DNA of 64,000 nucleotides from Terebella lapidaria (GCA_949152475.1 OX424560.1:16865106-16929105); one strand, 5' to 3'. Positions 1 to 11,667 are shown, counted from the stretch's first letter. Numbers and translations are program-made. The notes: generated by a model from the letters alone, not told the origin.

Positions 1-370
1 CAGACCTATGACTGCGCCTTATATTAAGGTCTTTATCAATCTGTGGCATCAGGTACCTAACCTCCTGCAAATCATCTAGTATTTCTAGTGCTACTTCATG
101 CTTCATGTTGTGAAACTCCGATACAAAACTCTGAATAGTCCGACAACTGGATGTGTTGCGGTAAGTTTCAGGACAATCAGGGAGTGAATTTGACTGAGAA
201 ACACTGATTTCAGGCAGGTCAATCTGGAATGTGTGCTTCCATACTTGCTCTGAGATGTCTACCTGACCCACTTTACTAAATATTATACCATAGTTTAACC
301 GTTGAACGGTCTCGTGCTTGGCACTTGTGACTTGTAATCCTGCGAGGCCTATGAGCAGTACTAGTGTCAT
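1..370 (-). CDS. env-like third ORF of the gypsy element, N-terminal part
   Basis: An open frame of 123 codons begins with ATG at 370-368 and runs off the left edge of the window. The first ~17 residues are a hydrophobic Leu/Ile/Val/Gly-rich stretch ending in small residues, as in a signal peptide. Paired cysteines and an N-glycosylation-type site follow in a predicted ectodomain. The frame is also open a few codons upstream of the ATG, to a splice-acceptor-like TTTCAG at 393-388; this would fit a spliced subgenomic env mRNA (inference). Position after pol and the signal peptide suggest a viral-type envelope glycoprotein. The fusion and transmembrane segments are outside the window, so the call rests on order and signal peptide. 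Confidence 0.6.
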   Translation of the reverse strand, partial: MTLVLLIGLAGLQVTSAKHETVQRLNYGIIFSKVGQVDISEQVWKHTFQIDLPEISVSQSNSLPDCPETYRNTSSCRTIQSFVSEFHNMKHEVALEILDDLQEVRYLMPQIDKDLNIRRSHRS

Positions 371-622
371 CCACCCTTTCCCTGCATCTGAAATGTGACA
401 ATTACAACCATAATTAGAAGACGCAACAGTGCTGTGTTTGAGCATAAATTTTAGTTTCGGAAAAGTATTTAGCGCGCTTTTTTTTTTTTAAATTTTATAT
501 CCAAATGTTGGCTGCAGCTTCTACTAAACTAGACTGTTGAGTCTTCCAACCTTAGTGAAGGGTCACATTCCCTCATTACTTGAATTTTTTCTGATATCAC
601 ATGTTTTTCAAATTCTGATTAG
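371..622 (-). other. gypsy pol-env spacer
   Basis: A short AT-rich spacer with a run of T on the plus strand near 480-490. No coding frame continues through it. It contains the candidate acceptor for the env-like ORF. Confidence 0.4.
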
Positions 623-3600
623 CTATGACTGTCGTTTACGTTTACGACGGTCCCGTCTTTTACCTTTGTTTGTGTGATGAATTTTAAATTGATGGGAAGA
701 TGGGATTTCATCTTCTAGGATCCATGATGTTTTCGCATGGGGACAATTCCATTTAACTTTGTACCATATCTTTTTGTTGGATGGTTTGCTTTGCAAAATT
801 TTCTCAATTTCCACTAAGGTGCCCTCTGCAGGCAAAGCTGTAGCTGCATGGTTTTGTGTTTGTTCCTTTTCTTGATTGTTTGTGGGCTGTGTGGCTGCGG
901 TATTTTTTGTGTGAGGTATGGTGGTTTCCTCAGTGTTTGTCCGGTTGGCAGCATTTGTTGGTCTGTCTTGTGAATCATAGAAAGGTCTAAGCCGATTAGC
1001 ATGTATGGGAGATTTCAGCTATTTGTGAGTATCTGATGCTCGCAAGATGTACACATCGTTCTTGCGACATTCTGTGACGTAGTATGGACCATTCCATTTA
1101 TTCGTCAGTTTAGGGCTTAAACCCTTCGATTTTCTTGCGTTCCTTACCCAGACTCGTTGGCCGATATGATACTGTTTTATTGCTGCCTTTTTGTCATGCT
1201 GTCTTTTGTTTTTATCCTGAGTGCGTGTTAAGCGTTGTCGAGCCAGCTTTCTGGTCCTGCCCAGATTGTCAAATACTTTTTGTAAGTGCTCCTGAGCCGA
1301 CTTACCTTTGACCTCGTCTTGATGGAAGTTGGTATCCATGGGCAGCTTTGGTTGTCTGCCAAACAATATATAATAAGGTGCCTCACCTGTGGATTCGGTG
1401 CACGGAGTCATTCTGTACGCCATTATAATACTGGGTATTATGTCTGGCCAGTTTGTTTGCTTCTCATTGATGTACGTACGCATGGTTTGAGTGATAAAGC
1501 CATTCAATCTTTCTACTGCCGCGTTGGTTTGAGGATGATAACAACTGGTCTGAACCTTGGTGATCTCAAACAGGTTACACAATTCTGTCACTAAGCTAGA
1601 CAGGAAGTTTGTTCCCCTATCGGACACAAGAATGTTTGGTGGACCATATCTGCAAATAATATCCTGATATAGATAGTTGGCTATTTCTACTGCTTCTAAG
1701 GTTTGAGTGGAAAAGCTTCACACCACTTACTAAATGAATCGGTGACAACGAGAATATATCTATATCCCGTGCCTTGAAATCCATTTGCTTTTGGGAAAGG
1801 ACCCATGATATCTATATGCCATCGATGGAATACATCTACCATTGGCAATGGATGCAGAGGGGTTGATTTAGTATTGAAAGTCTTGTTCTTCTGACAATTT
1901 TCACATGTTTTGACATAGGAGCGAATATCTCCCGGCATAGAAGTCCAAAAGTACTTACGGCGAATAGCCTCCAGAGTCCTGTCTATGCCTTGATGACCTC
2001 CACCTGCTAGAGAGTCGTGGTATGACCTCAGAATATCATCTCTCAACACCTTAGGGACTGCTAGCTGTTTGAAGCATTGATTTCTTCTACTCCTGCCTTT
2101 AGGAAAATAAAGATGATATAGGATATCGTTTTCAATCTGACAATTGACTGCGAAACGCCTTATTTTTCGGGCATCATGTGCCTTGACAGGTAAGATGTTG
2201 TGTTTGAGAAAATCTATAACTGGACCAAACTCCTTGTCATCTTTTTGTAACTCAGTGATGTCCTTGTCAGTGACACCTGTCTTGATGTTTTTGAGAAACT
2301 CAACTGGACTGATTAGAGGCATTTCCTCCTCTGGTGCATTGATCACACCTTGTACCGTTTGTATCACATTAATGACTGGTGCTTCCTCATCATAAGTAAG
2401 GACACTGAGCCCATTGCTTACCGTACGTTGTGATTGGTGAGACTGTACTCACCTGTACCTGTTCTTCTGAAGGTGCCTCGTCAGATCGTAACCGAGATAA
2501 GGCATCAGCATGAGAATGGGACTTACCTGGTTTGTGGATGATCTCAAATTTCAAATTCTGCAGCAATAATGCCCATCGAAACAATCGTCCTGATTTACCA
2601 TTACTCATCTTATGCAAATACTTGAGTGCGTCATGATCAGTATGAACGATGAATGGTTTGTCATCATTGAGGTACACCGCGTAATACTTGATTCCTTCCA
2701 CCACTGCTAGACATTCTTTTTCTGTTATGATCCACTTCTGCTCTGCCGGAGTGAGTGTCCTGCCACCATAGGCTATAACCTGCTGTCGACCCTTTGAGTC
2801 TTCCTGCGCTAAGATATAGCCTAATGCATAGTCTGAGGCATCTGTAGCCAAGATGAATGGCTTGTCAAATTTGGGATAGGCTAAGACGATAGGCTCGGAC
2901 GTGATTGCTACTTTTAGCTTTTGAAAGGCTTGTTCACACTTATTAGTCCATATAAATGGAACACCAGATTTAGTTAGTTTGTTGAGTGGAAGGGCAATAT
3001 GTGCAAAGTTGTTAATGAATCGGCGATAGAAATTACACAAGCCAGTGAAACCTTTCAAACTAGAGACATTGTGAGGGCGTGCAAAACTTTTAACTTTCTC
3101 AATCTTTGCTTCCTGCATTTCAATTCCAGCTTTTGATATTTGATGGCCCAAATATTGCACTTTCTGAGTTGCAATCGAACATTTGCTTGGCTTCAGCCGT
3201 AACCCTGTCTGGTCTAACCTGTCAAAAACTTCTCTCAAGTGACGTTTATGCTGTTCAAGAGTTCTGCTGTAAATTAAAATGTCGTCGACATAAATAACAA
3301 CATTTTTGAATGTTAGTCCTCTCAGAACCTCTGCCATGACTTTGGAAAATGCGGATGGACTATTCATCATGCCAAAACTGAGGCGCTTGAACTCATATAC
3401 ACCACTATGTGTGCAGAAAGCTGACTTATGAGCAGTTTCAGGATCAAGAGGAATCTGCTAAAATCCAGAGCAGAGATCAAGGGTGGTGAAATATTTGGCT
3501 TCAGATTTTCCTATGGAATCAAAAATGTCCTCTGCCCTTGGAATCGGGAAACTCATAGGCTTGATGACGTTATTGAGTTTCCTGTAGTCCACTGCAAAAC

Positions 3601-4663
3601 GATAAGTGCCATCTTTTTTTTTGACTAGAACCACCGGGGATTGCCATTCAGATGTTGAAGGTTTGATAATATCCGACTGAAGCATTGTTTCTACTTGTTT
3701 ATCAATTTCATCTTTCTTTTCGGGGTTCACCCGATATGGTCGTGATTTGACTGGCATTGCACCTCCTGTTTCTATTCTATGTGGGCAGAGATTGGTGAGA
3801 CCTAACTCTTGAGTATTGAGAGCGAAGATATTCCTATATTTACCCAGAAACACCTGCATTTCCCACTTTTCTGCATTTGTCAAATCTGATTCCTGTAGTG
3901 AAAACCCCATATCTTGAGCAAGTTGTATGTAATCTTCATCTGACATAGTACAAATTTCATTTACTTGGAGTTTGGATTGCACCTTGGGTACATTCTCCAT
4001 GATACTGCATTGGATTTCATTGTCATTGATAGGAACAAGTTTACCCACCTGTTCATTTTTTCTGACCACAACTTCATACAGATGAGGGTTGACCACTGAA
4101 TAATTAGCTTGACATTTGTCATTTGTGTTTATCACACAGGCAAGCCCTAGTACTTTCCGTTTTTGGTTACAGGGTTTGTCTACTGCCAGGAGGTTTGGGG
4201 TGTTAATCATATTCGTGTACACTGGTATTCGCATCTCTGTAAGGGGATTGATTTTAACTTCATGCAAGGACCTCAAAGCATTGGGAATCGTGTTTATCAT
4301 ATTGACTGAATGATCATGGTTTAAGTGTAATTTTCTGGTATGAAAATCAATACAAGCATTATTGTTTTGCAAGAAATCAATGTCCAAAATTATTTGTTGA
4401 GCGATACCAGGCGATATTACAAATTGTTGCCTGCATTGGAAATTTCCTAATGTAATAGGTACAGTTACTTGGCCAAAAAAAATGACGGCCACGTCTTTTC
4501 CACTGACACCTCGTATCCTATCAAGATGGGTGTCTTGGACTAAATCCTGCAATTTCAGTGCTAAAACTGTCTGATTAGAAATACACGATATTGCTGCGCC
4601 TGAGTCTACAAGAGCTGGCAGAGTGTTATGCCCAATTAGAACTTTGACCATGTTTTGCTGCAA
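623..4663 (-). pseudogene. gypsy pol (protease-RT-RNase H-integrase-chromodomain-like), disrupted
   Basis: In reading order: an aspartic protease with a DSGAAIS active site (near 4600); RT with the YVDDIL catalytic box (near 3290); RNase H with ATDASDYALG (near 2850); integrase with an HHCC zinc finger (about 1890-2010) and the D, D, E residues (WHIDIMGPFP; VSDRGTNF; HPQTNAAVERLN); and a last ~60 residues resembling a chromodomain (VEIEKIL, WYKVKW, SWILEDE; 640-815). Breaks seen: TAG at 3458-3460 in the conserved RT block where the family has Trp; a frame change near 2390-2430 between RNase H and integrase; an apparent 1-nt loss near 1698-1712 inside the integrase core; TAG at 1019-1021 before the chromodomain-like part. 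The frame upstream of protease also meets TAA at 4699-4697, so the gag-pol link is broken too. Pol is in the -1 frame relative to gag, as usual for the group. Confidence 0.88.
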
Positions 4664-4806
4664 ATCACAAGTTCTTTTTGTGAAATACTATCAATATTAT
4701 TTCTGACTTTGTCTTTTTGATATTTCCTTAGCCCTGATAAGGAATTCTGTCTGCATGGCTGATCTCCCATAATTTTGTGGGGCTTGGAGATAGCCACTGG
4801 AAATCC

Positions 4807-5778
4807 CTATTGATTATTTTGGCGCTGAGAAAAACGTCCCTTTCGGCAATCACTAGCAACGTGCCCGACTTTACCACAATTACCACATGCTGATTGATAT
4901 GCTGCTTTGATATGACCAAATTTTGAGCATTTGAAGCACTGCGTGTTGTTATGCAAGTGTGGGCATTCAAAGGTTTGGTGAGCATACGATGTACATCGCG
5001 AACATCGCGATTTACTTTTATACTGATTATTGTACTGAGCTGATTGACCACTTCTAGACATGTTACTTTGAGCACGTTGAGGTTGTCTTTTCCTGGCTGG
5101 TGGGTGTGCAGAGGTCTGGACAGCTCCCACAAATTTCTCCGTCAATTTCTTCAGCTCCTGGAGACACTTGGTGGTTTGGAAGTCCTCCATTCGGCGTTCG
5201 AGGCTCTCCACAGGCTTGACATCCGGGGGTGGCGAATGGTCGATGGCTTCGAGGAGCGATGCAAAGGTGACCAACTCTTGTATCGACTTCGGCTGTTTCA
5301 TCTTGACGTCCCGCTGTATGTCAGGTCGTAGTCCTCCAATTATGGCTGCTAGTAATGTGTCAGCGTCCATGTCGACTTGTGTTGCGGCCAGTTGCATGTC
5401 TGCCACATATTCATGGATTCCTTGTCGAGGCAGCTGGCGTCGTTGGAAAATCTGTCCCATCATGTCTCGTTTTTGCACGTCTGACAGTTTGTATCTGACG
5501 ACAAAGGCTTCATTGAGATGTGCCCAAGTGTCCTTGCTCCTGTCAGGCAGACATTGGAACCATGTCAGGGCTGGTCCATGAAGATACAGGCTGATTGCTG
5601 TGAGCTTTTTTTCATCAGACCAGTCTTTCAATTTTGCAAAGTTTGAGAATGCCTGTAGCCAGGCTTTGGCGTCTTGTGATGGCCTCCCATCGAACTTCTG
5701 AAATCCGACATTGAGCGGTTGCTCAAGTGGTACTTGCACATTCGGAGCTTGATTGGTCATGCTTCTGGTTTGAGGCAT
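4807..5778 (-). CDS. gypsy gag (capsid and nucleocapsid)
   Basis: A 323-residue intact frame. The N-terminal two thirds match the gypsy capsid type (WLQAFSNFAKL; ALTWFQCLPD; MQIFQRRQ-like region then LLAAIIGGLRPDIQ). The C-terminus is basic and carries zinc knuckles: a good CX2CX4HX4C near residue 260, a middle one in which the last Cys is Tyr, and a good final one (CGNCGKVGHVASDC). It forms the particle and binds element RNA. It is the only intact frame of this copy. The start ATG (5778) is followed directly by the QTRSMT-type N-terminus common in these elements. Confidence 0.88.
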   Translation of the reverse strand: MPQTRSMTNQAPNVQVPLEQPLNVGFQKFDGRPSQDAKAWLQAFSNFAKLKDWSDEKKLTAISLYLHGPALTWFQCLPDRSKDTWAHLNEAFVVRYKLSDVQKRDMMGQIFQRRQLPRQGIHEYVADMQLAATQVDMDADTLLAAIIGGLRPDIQRDVKMKQPKSIQELVTFASLLEAIDHSPPPDVKPVESLERRMEDFQTTKCLQELKKLTEKFVGAVQTSAHPPARKRQPQRAQSNMSRSGQSAQYNNQYKSKSRCSRCTSYAHQTFECPHLHNNTQCFKCSKFGHIKAAYQSACGNCGKVGHVASDCRKGRFSQRQNNQ

Positions 5779-6650
5779 ACACGTAGGCTTACTTGTACTT
5801 GAGTTGATGATCGTTTGGATTCTCCACCAATTTTCACCGTTGCTGTGGTGAACTATGATGCTGTTGTGTTGTACTCTTGTTATGACAGACTCCTTCTTGG
5901 TTCCTATACTTGTTTATTCTAAAACGTCCAAGATAGGTGGTGGCTCTGGCGGCAGGCTGTTGTTGTGTGGTCTCCTATCCGATGTAGTCTGTCTCTGCTA
6001 GCTGTAACGCTGCTGTATTCATACTATCATGTCTAATGGTTCATTATTCAGCTAATTATTGTGACATCTACTTGATATGCGTGACATCTACTTCTACCCT
6101 AGCTGCTGTTGTGGTATCTTCCTACAATGTGATGTTGCTATCTGTATTCTGGTCTGTCTGTATTATGTAACACTATTGGCAGTCTATCTGTAATCCAAAT
6201 GACACACTACCTAATCTACATACTGGATGGACTTCTAGTAATTACTTCTTAATCTGAAATGGAACTCTGTCATGATGTCTAATTCATACTAACGTAACTG
6301 TATCTGTAACCCTAATTACTAATTCTGCGAGTAACACTTATCTACCACCAGAGCCATACAAGATAATACACATACATCAAACATCCAACATTCATAGTAT
6401 GACAATATATGGAAACTGGCAGGGTGATAATATACACGTTTTTCCACCAACACTCGTAAGTGGTAGGTTCCATACCGAGAACCTGCAGGGTATTATCTGA
6501 AATATTAACCTCTTGGGAGGTTAATATTTTATTTATTAACCTCCAGGCGGAGTTCCTAACAAGGATAATAACCGATGAGAACAATGGGACACTCCCCAAA
6601 TCATGCACTATTGTGGAATAGTCCTCATATCGCCTCTAGAGCGGGATATG
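5779..6650 (-). other. probable gypsy leader and 5' LTR, not delimited
   Basis: Non-coding sequence directly upstream of gag. It contains short repeated TCTGT and GTGACATCTACTT phrases and a small inverted pair around 6508-6545 (AACCTC and GAGGTT). LTR ends cannot be placed without the partner LTR outside the window. Confidence 0.35.
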
Positions 6651-7943
6651 AACAATGGATTCGCCCGTCGCGCTTCAATTCAGCAAGGCCTGTACATGTG
6701 AGACAAACATTTGCTTCACACGTAAGAGCAATACATAGCCTAATTTAGGTGACGTCAGTGTTCCCCAGTATGGACACAATTTTTATGTTCTTAATCCTGG
6801 CTATGATAAGGGAATGAATTTTGTATGATGGCACAACTGTTGGTGATACCATACATGGCCATTAACTTTAAATTTGTAGTGCGCTTTCTACATGCAAATG
6901 ATAGATTGAACATCCCCAAACCTCCTGTTTGGTCGTTGCTTTTACACCTATCGGCAAGTGGACACGGGTTCAGTATGAACACCACAAACATATTGCAACA
7001 TGGTATCTATATCATTCTGCCTCAACCCACAGTGTGTGCCGTCAACCGAATTAACTTTCGGCAATGATGACAGTGACTCAAGCAAACAAACACGTGTTGT
7101 TTTTGGCATACACAGTTTGTACACTTGGGTTTGTTATTGGCCACGCATGACGGCGCAATATCGCCTCATGGGCTTTTTCATATAACACACTCTCTCTAGG
7201 TATGTATTGGGGCATTTGTTACATAATAATGATGAAAATATTCGCAGAATTATGTCATGTTGTGGTACAGCTTTCTGCGCAGAACAGAAAGCTTTCTTCG
7301 CTGATATTTTTTGCGATGCTGAATGATACCAATTATAATTTGGCATACATAACCGGCGATAATCTGTTGAATTTCAGACTTCTATGGCAAAAAATTGAAA
7401 AATCTCGGGAATCTGAGCATATTCGGGTATTTGGTCGTGTTTGAATCCATCATGATTTAAAGTATTATTGTGATTTTGGGAAACATATTGAGGTCGTATT
7501 CTATCCAAACGTGTAGATTTCGAAAGATTGCACAAAGTGAACAAATTATGTGCGGACCCAAAAGTTCAATGATTGGGCTAATTCTAACAGTAGATTGCAA
7601 CTTTTGCAATTCTCGCGATAGAAGTCTGCAATTTGGTAGAAAATTGCTGCTTGATTTTTTATTTTACGATATCATTTATCATCGCAAAATATCTGCAAAA
7701 AACGGTATAAGGCCTAAAAAAATTAATATCCTGTTTCTCGTCCTCCTATTTTTTCAAAACTGGGTAGGGAAGGACTTTTTTTTTTTTTCCTTTTTTTATT
7801 TTGCAAAAAATACCCTCCTCAGCTCAAGAGAAAATTGGGTAGGGAGGTACTTCTTATTTTTTATTTCTGGTTGGACCGACATTTCACACATATCAAAATA
7901 AATTTGATTCATTGATTGATTGAAAAAAAAACACTTGCGCACA
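6651..7943. other. AT-rich non-coding DNA
   Basis: No reading frame with recognisable domains. There are long A/T runs near 7770-7930, and a related phrase appears twice (ACTGGGTAGGGA near 7760 and TTGGGTAGGGA near 7835). Confidence 0.4.
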
Positions 7944-7948
7944 GACGC

Positions 7949-8046
7949 ATTCAAGCCCAAATAAATAAAGTCATTAGAATTGAAATCATGTGTAACACAT
8001 GACTTTAATGAATTCATTTCTAGAGGCTTGATTTATTTGGGCTTGA
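7949..8046. repeat. 98-bp hairpin repeat
   Basis: The ends are inverted copies: TTCAAGCCCAAATAAAT at the left and ATTTATTTGGGCTTGAA at the right. Inside are further complementary pieces (AAAGTCAT and ATGACTTT). The whole segment can fold on itself, as a small foldback or MITE remnant does. No target-site duplication was recognised. Confidence 0.6.
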
Positions 8047-8049
8047 AAC

Positions 8050-8730
8050 CTCTTGGCCGGGCACCTTGGCACTACTGATGTGCCATCATCCTAGCAGTCA
8101 GCACAGACAAGATGATTCTGTGTACTAGTAGTATTATCAAAAACCGTCAGTTAATAATATATTTCAATGATGAGTAATTGTGGAGAACCATTCTATCAGT
8201 TAACATGTCCATTGAAGTATTCATGAGGAATATAGTAAATCAATTCTTGATCACAATTTTATATGTAGTATTACATACACGTAACCACATAGAATAACTG
8301 TTTTTGAAAACTGGTAGCGTCTTTGTCTCATTTGGCGGAGAGTGAAAACAAGGAGGTAAGCTTATATGCCTAAGTTGCATGCTGTGATTCGGTGTCTCCA
8401 TCATTTACTATCCTCAAAATTGGGGCGGGAACACTTTGTATTTCATATTTGAGAATCGCAAATAAAAAAATCCGGGAGGCTGCTTTTGAACACAGGCAGG
8501 CGGGGACGAGAAACAGAAAATTAATTTCTTGGGCCTAAACGAGAAAAAATCAGAATATAGAGTACTTTTCATCTCTTGTTCTGAATACAGATGCATCCAG
8601 CATTGGTTAACGTAGTCCGCTACAAACATGGAGGTAACGGAGAGTCAAAATTTAAAAGTCATTTCTTGAATATTATCTCTTCAAAATGACATCATTTTAT
8701 AGAGTAAATGATCCTAATACATCCTAATAG
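8050..8730. other. non-coding DNA
   Basis: Nothing recognisable as gene or RNA; one short direct repeat (ATCCTAATA) begins at about 8710 and leads into the next hairpin element. Confidence 0.3.
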
Positions 8731-8940
8731 GCATCCTAATACTGAAAAGAAAATAGGGGGTCACCGTGCTCGTTTCTTCTACATATTCGATCAAAATCAC
8801 ACATATTTACCTAAAATGACATAAATTCTGGCATTTTTGCACATTTTTTCGTCCATATTCACATCTTGCATCGTGTTTTCCATGAGAACAGATACGGTGA
8901 ACCCCTATTCTCTTTTCAGTTTTAGGATGCTGAAAAGTTA
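8731..8940. mobile_element. ~210-bp MITE-like element with ~38-bp TIRs
   Basis: The left arm begins GCATCCTAATACTGAAAAG and runs into AATAGGGGGTCACCGT. The right arm ends with the inverted version (ACGGTGAACCCCTATTC, then CTTTTCAGTTTTAGGATGC). The two arms match at nearly every position over about 38 bp. There is no coding capacity. The target-site duplication is unclear because ATCCTAATA repeats flank the left end. Confidence 0.65.
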
Positions 8941-9183
8941 CGCTATAACATATCATTTTGAAGCTCTAGATTATGTTGTCACAGTTATTTATTTTAAAAA
9001 ACTCTGACTTCCTCCCCTCACTGTTTGGAGCGAACTACCTTAATACGAGATGAGAAGGATGCTGAATTCGTGGATATCTCACCTGTTCACTGTTCACTAT
9101 ATCCAAAAAAACATGATCAAAAGCACGCGTTTATATCCACAGGCAGTGTTATCCATATGCTGCATTTAGTCATATCTCTTGTA

Positions 9184-10929
9184 GTCCGTCAGCTAGGTGG
9201 GGTCACCGTGCACCCCCCCCCCCCCATGATCCTCCATGAGTGGTATCATTTTCTTCAGAAACATCACTAGATTCATATTAGCGATGTTAACTCGAAAAAC
9301 ACTGGGACTCACTACCCCTAACGGCCATATTTCAAGATGGCCGCCATGAAAAATTTATATTCTGTTATGGCGTTCAATAATTTCTCTTTTTATGTGATCT
9401 GGACAAATTGGGTCTAAATATTATAGTAAGCATACAAGGCAACATAATATACCATATAGAAGGTTTTTGGTTGGAAAAAAATAAATTAAAAACAAAATGT
9501 CTGCCTTACGAACATAATTTTTTCATAAAATTTACCATATCTTTGGTTCTGTTCCACTTACAATGATAATTTTGGTGTCTACTAATGGGGTTTCATATGT
9601 GCCGGATCCAGTGAGGCAATAATAAATACCCTTGGAGCAAGTGTTTGACAGATAAATGCGAATATAACGAAATTTGCAAAATGGATTGACAATTCCAAGC
9701 ACGCCACTGTATATTGCTGATTATATTCCCATAACTGCACTATATAGGCAGATACAAACTGGAAAATGCACTGATGGATACACTTTGTTTGTTTATATAC
9801 AAATGGGCATAAAAAGTGTATTAAAACGGATTGAAAGACAAATCGGACGTAATGTAATTGTCAAAATCAATGTGCACATGTTTTGTATTTTAAATTGAAT
9901 TAGTTAGACTAGAATTTAGTTTGGAAAGAATATAACATACATTCGAAGGCAGTTATTTTATGCAATATTGGTTGAAATAGAAGAGCAGCGCTCCAATGTA
10001 TGACTGTCAAAATTAGTGAGCACAAATATAGGTAAACTTCACGAGAATTTTTTGGGGAAATAAATTGTATAATACCATACCGTGTTTATTACAATGTTCA
10101 ATTTATAAAATATCCTAAATGTGATGTTTGAAACGACAAAGAGCATGTTATAAGATATAAGGACAGTTATAAAGTGGAGAACATTACATTGTTTTCTGCA
10201 ATGAAAGAGGATGTTCTTTGATTGGGACGCGTGCTTCTATCAGGACCAATATGGTATATGAGAAAGAACATTGATGAAAAATACATGGAAAGCATACTAA
10301 TAATGCGTTAACCAGATCACCTAATGATATGATAACAGAATATGGATATTCACACAGCTTATTAGGTATTGTATCATCAATATAGGAATTATTGCGAAAT
10401 TTCACGTATTTCGTATCTTTGCAAATTCCGTTATATTCACGATTATCTGTCGACCACTTGCTCCAAGGGTATTTATTATTGCCCCACTGGATCCGGCACA
10501 TATGAAAACCCATTAGTAGACACCAAAATTATCATTGTAAGTGGAACAGAACCAAAGATATGGTAAATTTTACGAAAAAATCATGTTCGTAAGGCAGACA
10601 TTTTGTTTTTAATTTATTTTTTTCTAACCAAAAACCTTTATATGGTATATTGTGTTGCCTTGTATGCTTAATATAATATTTAGACCCCATTTGTCTAGAC
10701 TTAACACACAGATCACATAAAAAAAAAGAAATTATTGAGCGCGATAACAGAATATCGATTTTTCATGGCGGCCATCTTGAAATTTGGCCGTTAGGGGTAA
10801 TGAGTCCCAATTTATTTCGTGTTAACATCGCTAATATCAATCTAGTGATGTTTCTGAAAAAAATGATACCACTCATGGAGGATCATGGGGGGGGGGGGGG
10901 TGCACGGTAACCCCCCCTAGCTGACGGAC
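9184..10929. mobile_element. 1.75-kb non-autonomous DNA transposon with ~500-bp terminal inverted repeats, TA target site
   Basis: The left end (GTCCGTCAGCTAGG, 9184) and right end (CCTAGCTGACGGAC, to 10929) are inverted copies flanked on both sides by TA (9182-9183; 10930-10931). Inverted similarity continues inward through a poly-C/poly-G tract, a GATGGCCGCCAT block and a long AT-rich stretch to about 9680 on the left and 10410 on the right. This gives arms near 500 bp and a loop near 730 bp. No transposase is encoded. Long arms plus a TA target fit a foldback-like derivative of a TA-targeting (Tc1/mariner-type) transposon; the superfamily is inferred only from the TA. Confidence 0.8.
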
Positions 10930-10931
10930 TA

Positions 10932-11260
10932 TTGCAAAGTATGCGCGCCTCATGCCGCGTCTGCTTTTATACAGTTTCATTTGAGCAATACTCACAAACA
11001 AGTTACTATGGGGAAAAAGCAGATCAAAAGCGCAGTGCGAGTCCACCAGAAACATCTACTCAGATCTACTCAGTTGGGTGTTTGAGTTTAGTTCTCAAAC
11101 AAAGCCGGTAAGCCGGTACAGAGTTTATGAAGAGTGAATGGGAAAGAGAAAGGGGATAGAAGAAATAGTTGAATTGTGAGCAAAATAAGTATTTAATGCC
11201 GTGTATTTCACGAATGTTGGTGACTGGCGTTGAATGGGGTTGATGAGGGAGGGGGGTGGG
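10932..11260. other. non-coding DNA
   Basis: No gene seen; ends in a G-rich stretch (11248-11270) that begins a nest of short related repeats. Confidence 0.3.
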
Positions 11261-11291
11261 GGTGGTGGACCGTAACTAAGTCAGATATACA

Positions 11292-11667
11292 TGTTACGGG
11301 GTTCGGAAAAATCCACTTGCCCGAGAGGGGATTCGAACCCAGGACTCAACGAACGGTAGTCCAACACTCTACCAGGTGAGCTAAAGGGATATCCCACTAG
11401 CCGAGCTAGTAGGAATGCTGACTACCAAATTGGGCGAACCCCGAACGGGCCCTGGCACATACTCCCCCCTCTTCGGAAATCTCGTCCCTGCGATTTGGGC
11501 AAGTCCCCACATTGGGCGCCAATGTTACGGGGTTCGGAAAAATCCACTTGCCCGAGAGGGGATTTAGTCCAACACTCTACCAGGTGAGCTAAAGGGATAT
11601 TCCACTATCATAGCTAATAGTAAAGCTGACTACCAAATTGGGCGAACCCCGAATGGGCCCTGGCACA
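11292..11667 (-). mobile_element. TRIM: miniature LTR retrotransposon with tRNA-like LTRs
   Basis: Two direct repeats, 11292-11459 (168 bp) and 11523-11667 (145 bp, internally deleted), each read TGTGCCAGGG...CCCCGTAACA on the minus strand, so they have TG...CA LTR ends. The 63-bp internal part starts on the minus strand with TTGGCGCCCAATGTGGGGA, which matches the lysine-tRNA primer-binding site at 16 of 18 positions. It ends with a purine-rich tract (GAAGAGGGGGGAG) just before the next LTR. The element is flanked by TACA on both sides (11288-11291 and 11668-11671). Related repeats nearby keep the uninterrupted site with a single TACA, confirming insertion. No coding capacity. Confidence 0.85.
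11329..11383 (-). promoter_or_regulatory. tRNA-like Pol III A and B boxes inside the TRIM LTR
   Basis: On the minus strand the LTR contains an A-box-like TAGCTCACCTGG (11383-11372) and an exact B box GGTTCGAATCC (11339-11329) at about tRNA spacing, with a D-arm-like and T-arm-like context. The would-be acceptor strands do not pair and the T-stem has a mismatch, so it is a tRNA-derived promoter rather than a working tRNA gene. The second LTR has lost the B box by a ~25-bp deletion near 11564. Confidence 0.65.

Larger units (their letters stand above)
1..6650 (-). mobile_element. Ty3/gypsy LTR retrotransposon, env-bearing, degraded, truncated by window edge
   Basis: The gag, pol and env-like reading frames lie in that order on the minus strand, the usual order for an env-containing Ty3/gypsy (Metaviridae-type) element. 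The domain order in pol is protease, RT, RNase H, integrase, chromodomain-like. Only one side is in the window: the 3' end of env and the 3' LTR lie beyond position 1, so the LTRs cannot be delimited by comparison. The stretch from about 5779 to 6650 should hold the gag leader and 5' LTR; its right limit is a guess. A possible primer-binding site (minus strand, starting TGGTGGAGAATCC) lies near 5834. The pol frame carries several stops and frameshifts, so this copy cannot make a complete polyprotein. Confidence 0.85.

Noticed and set aside
11292..11459. Genuine tRNA gene on the minus strand
   Set aside because: The B box is perfect but acceptor strands do not pair, the T-stem has a mismatch, and the sequence lies within a TRIM LTR.
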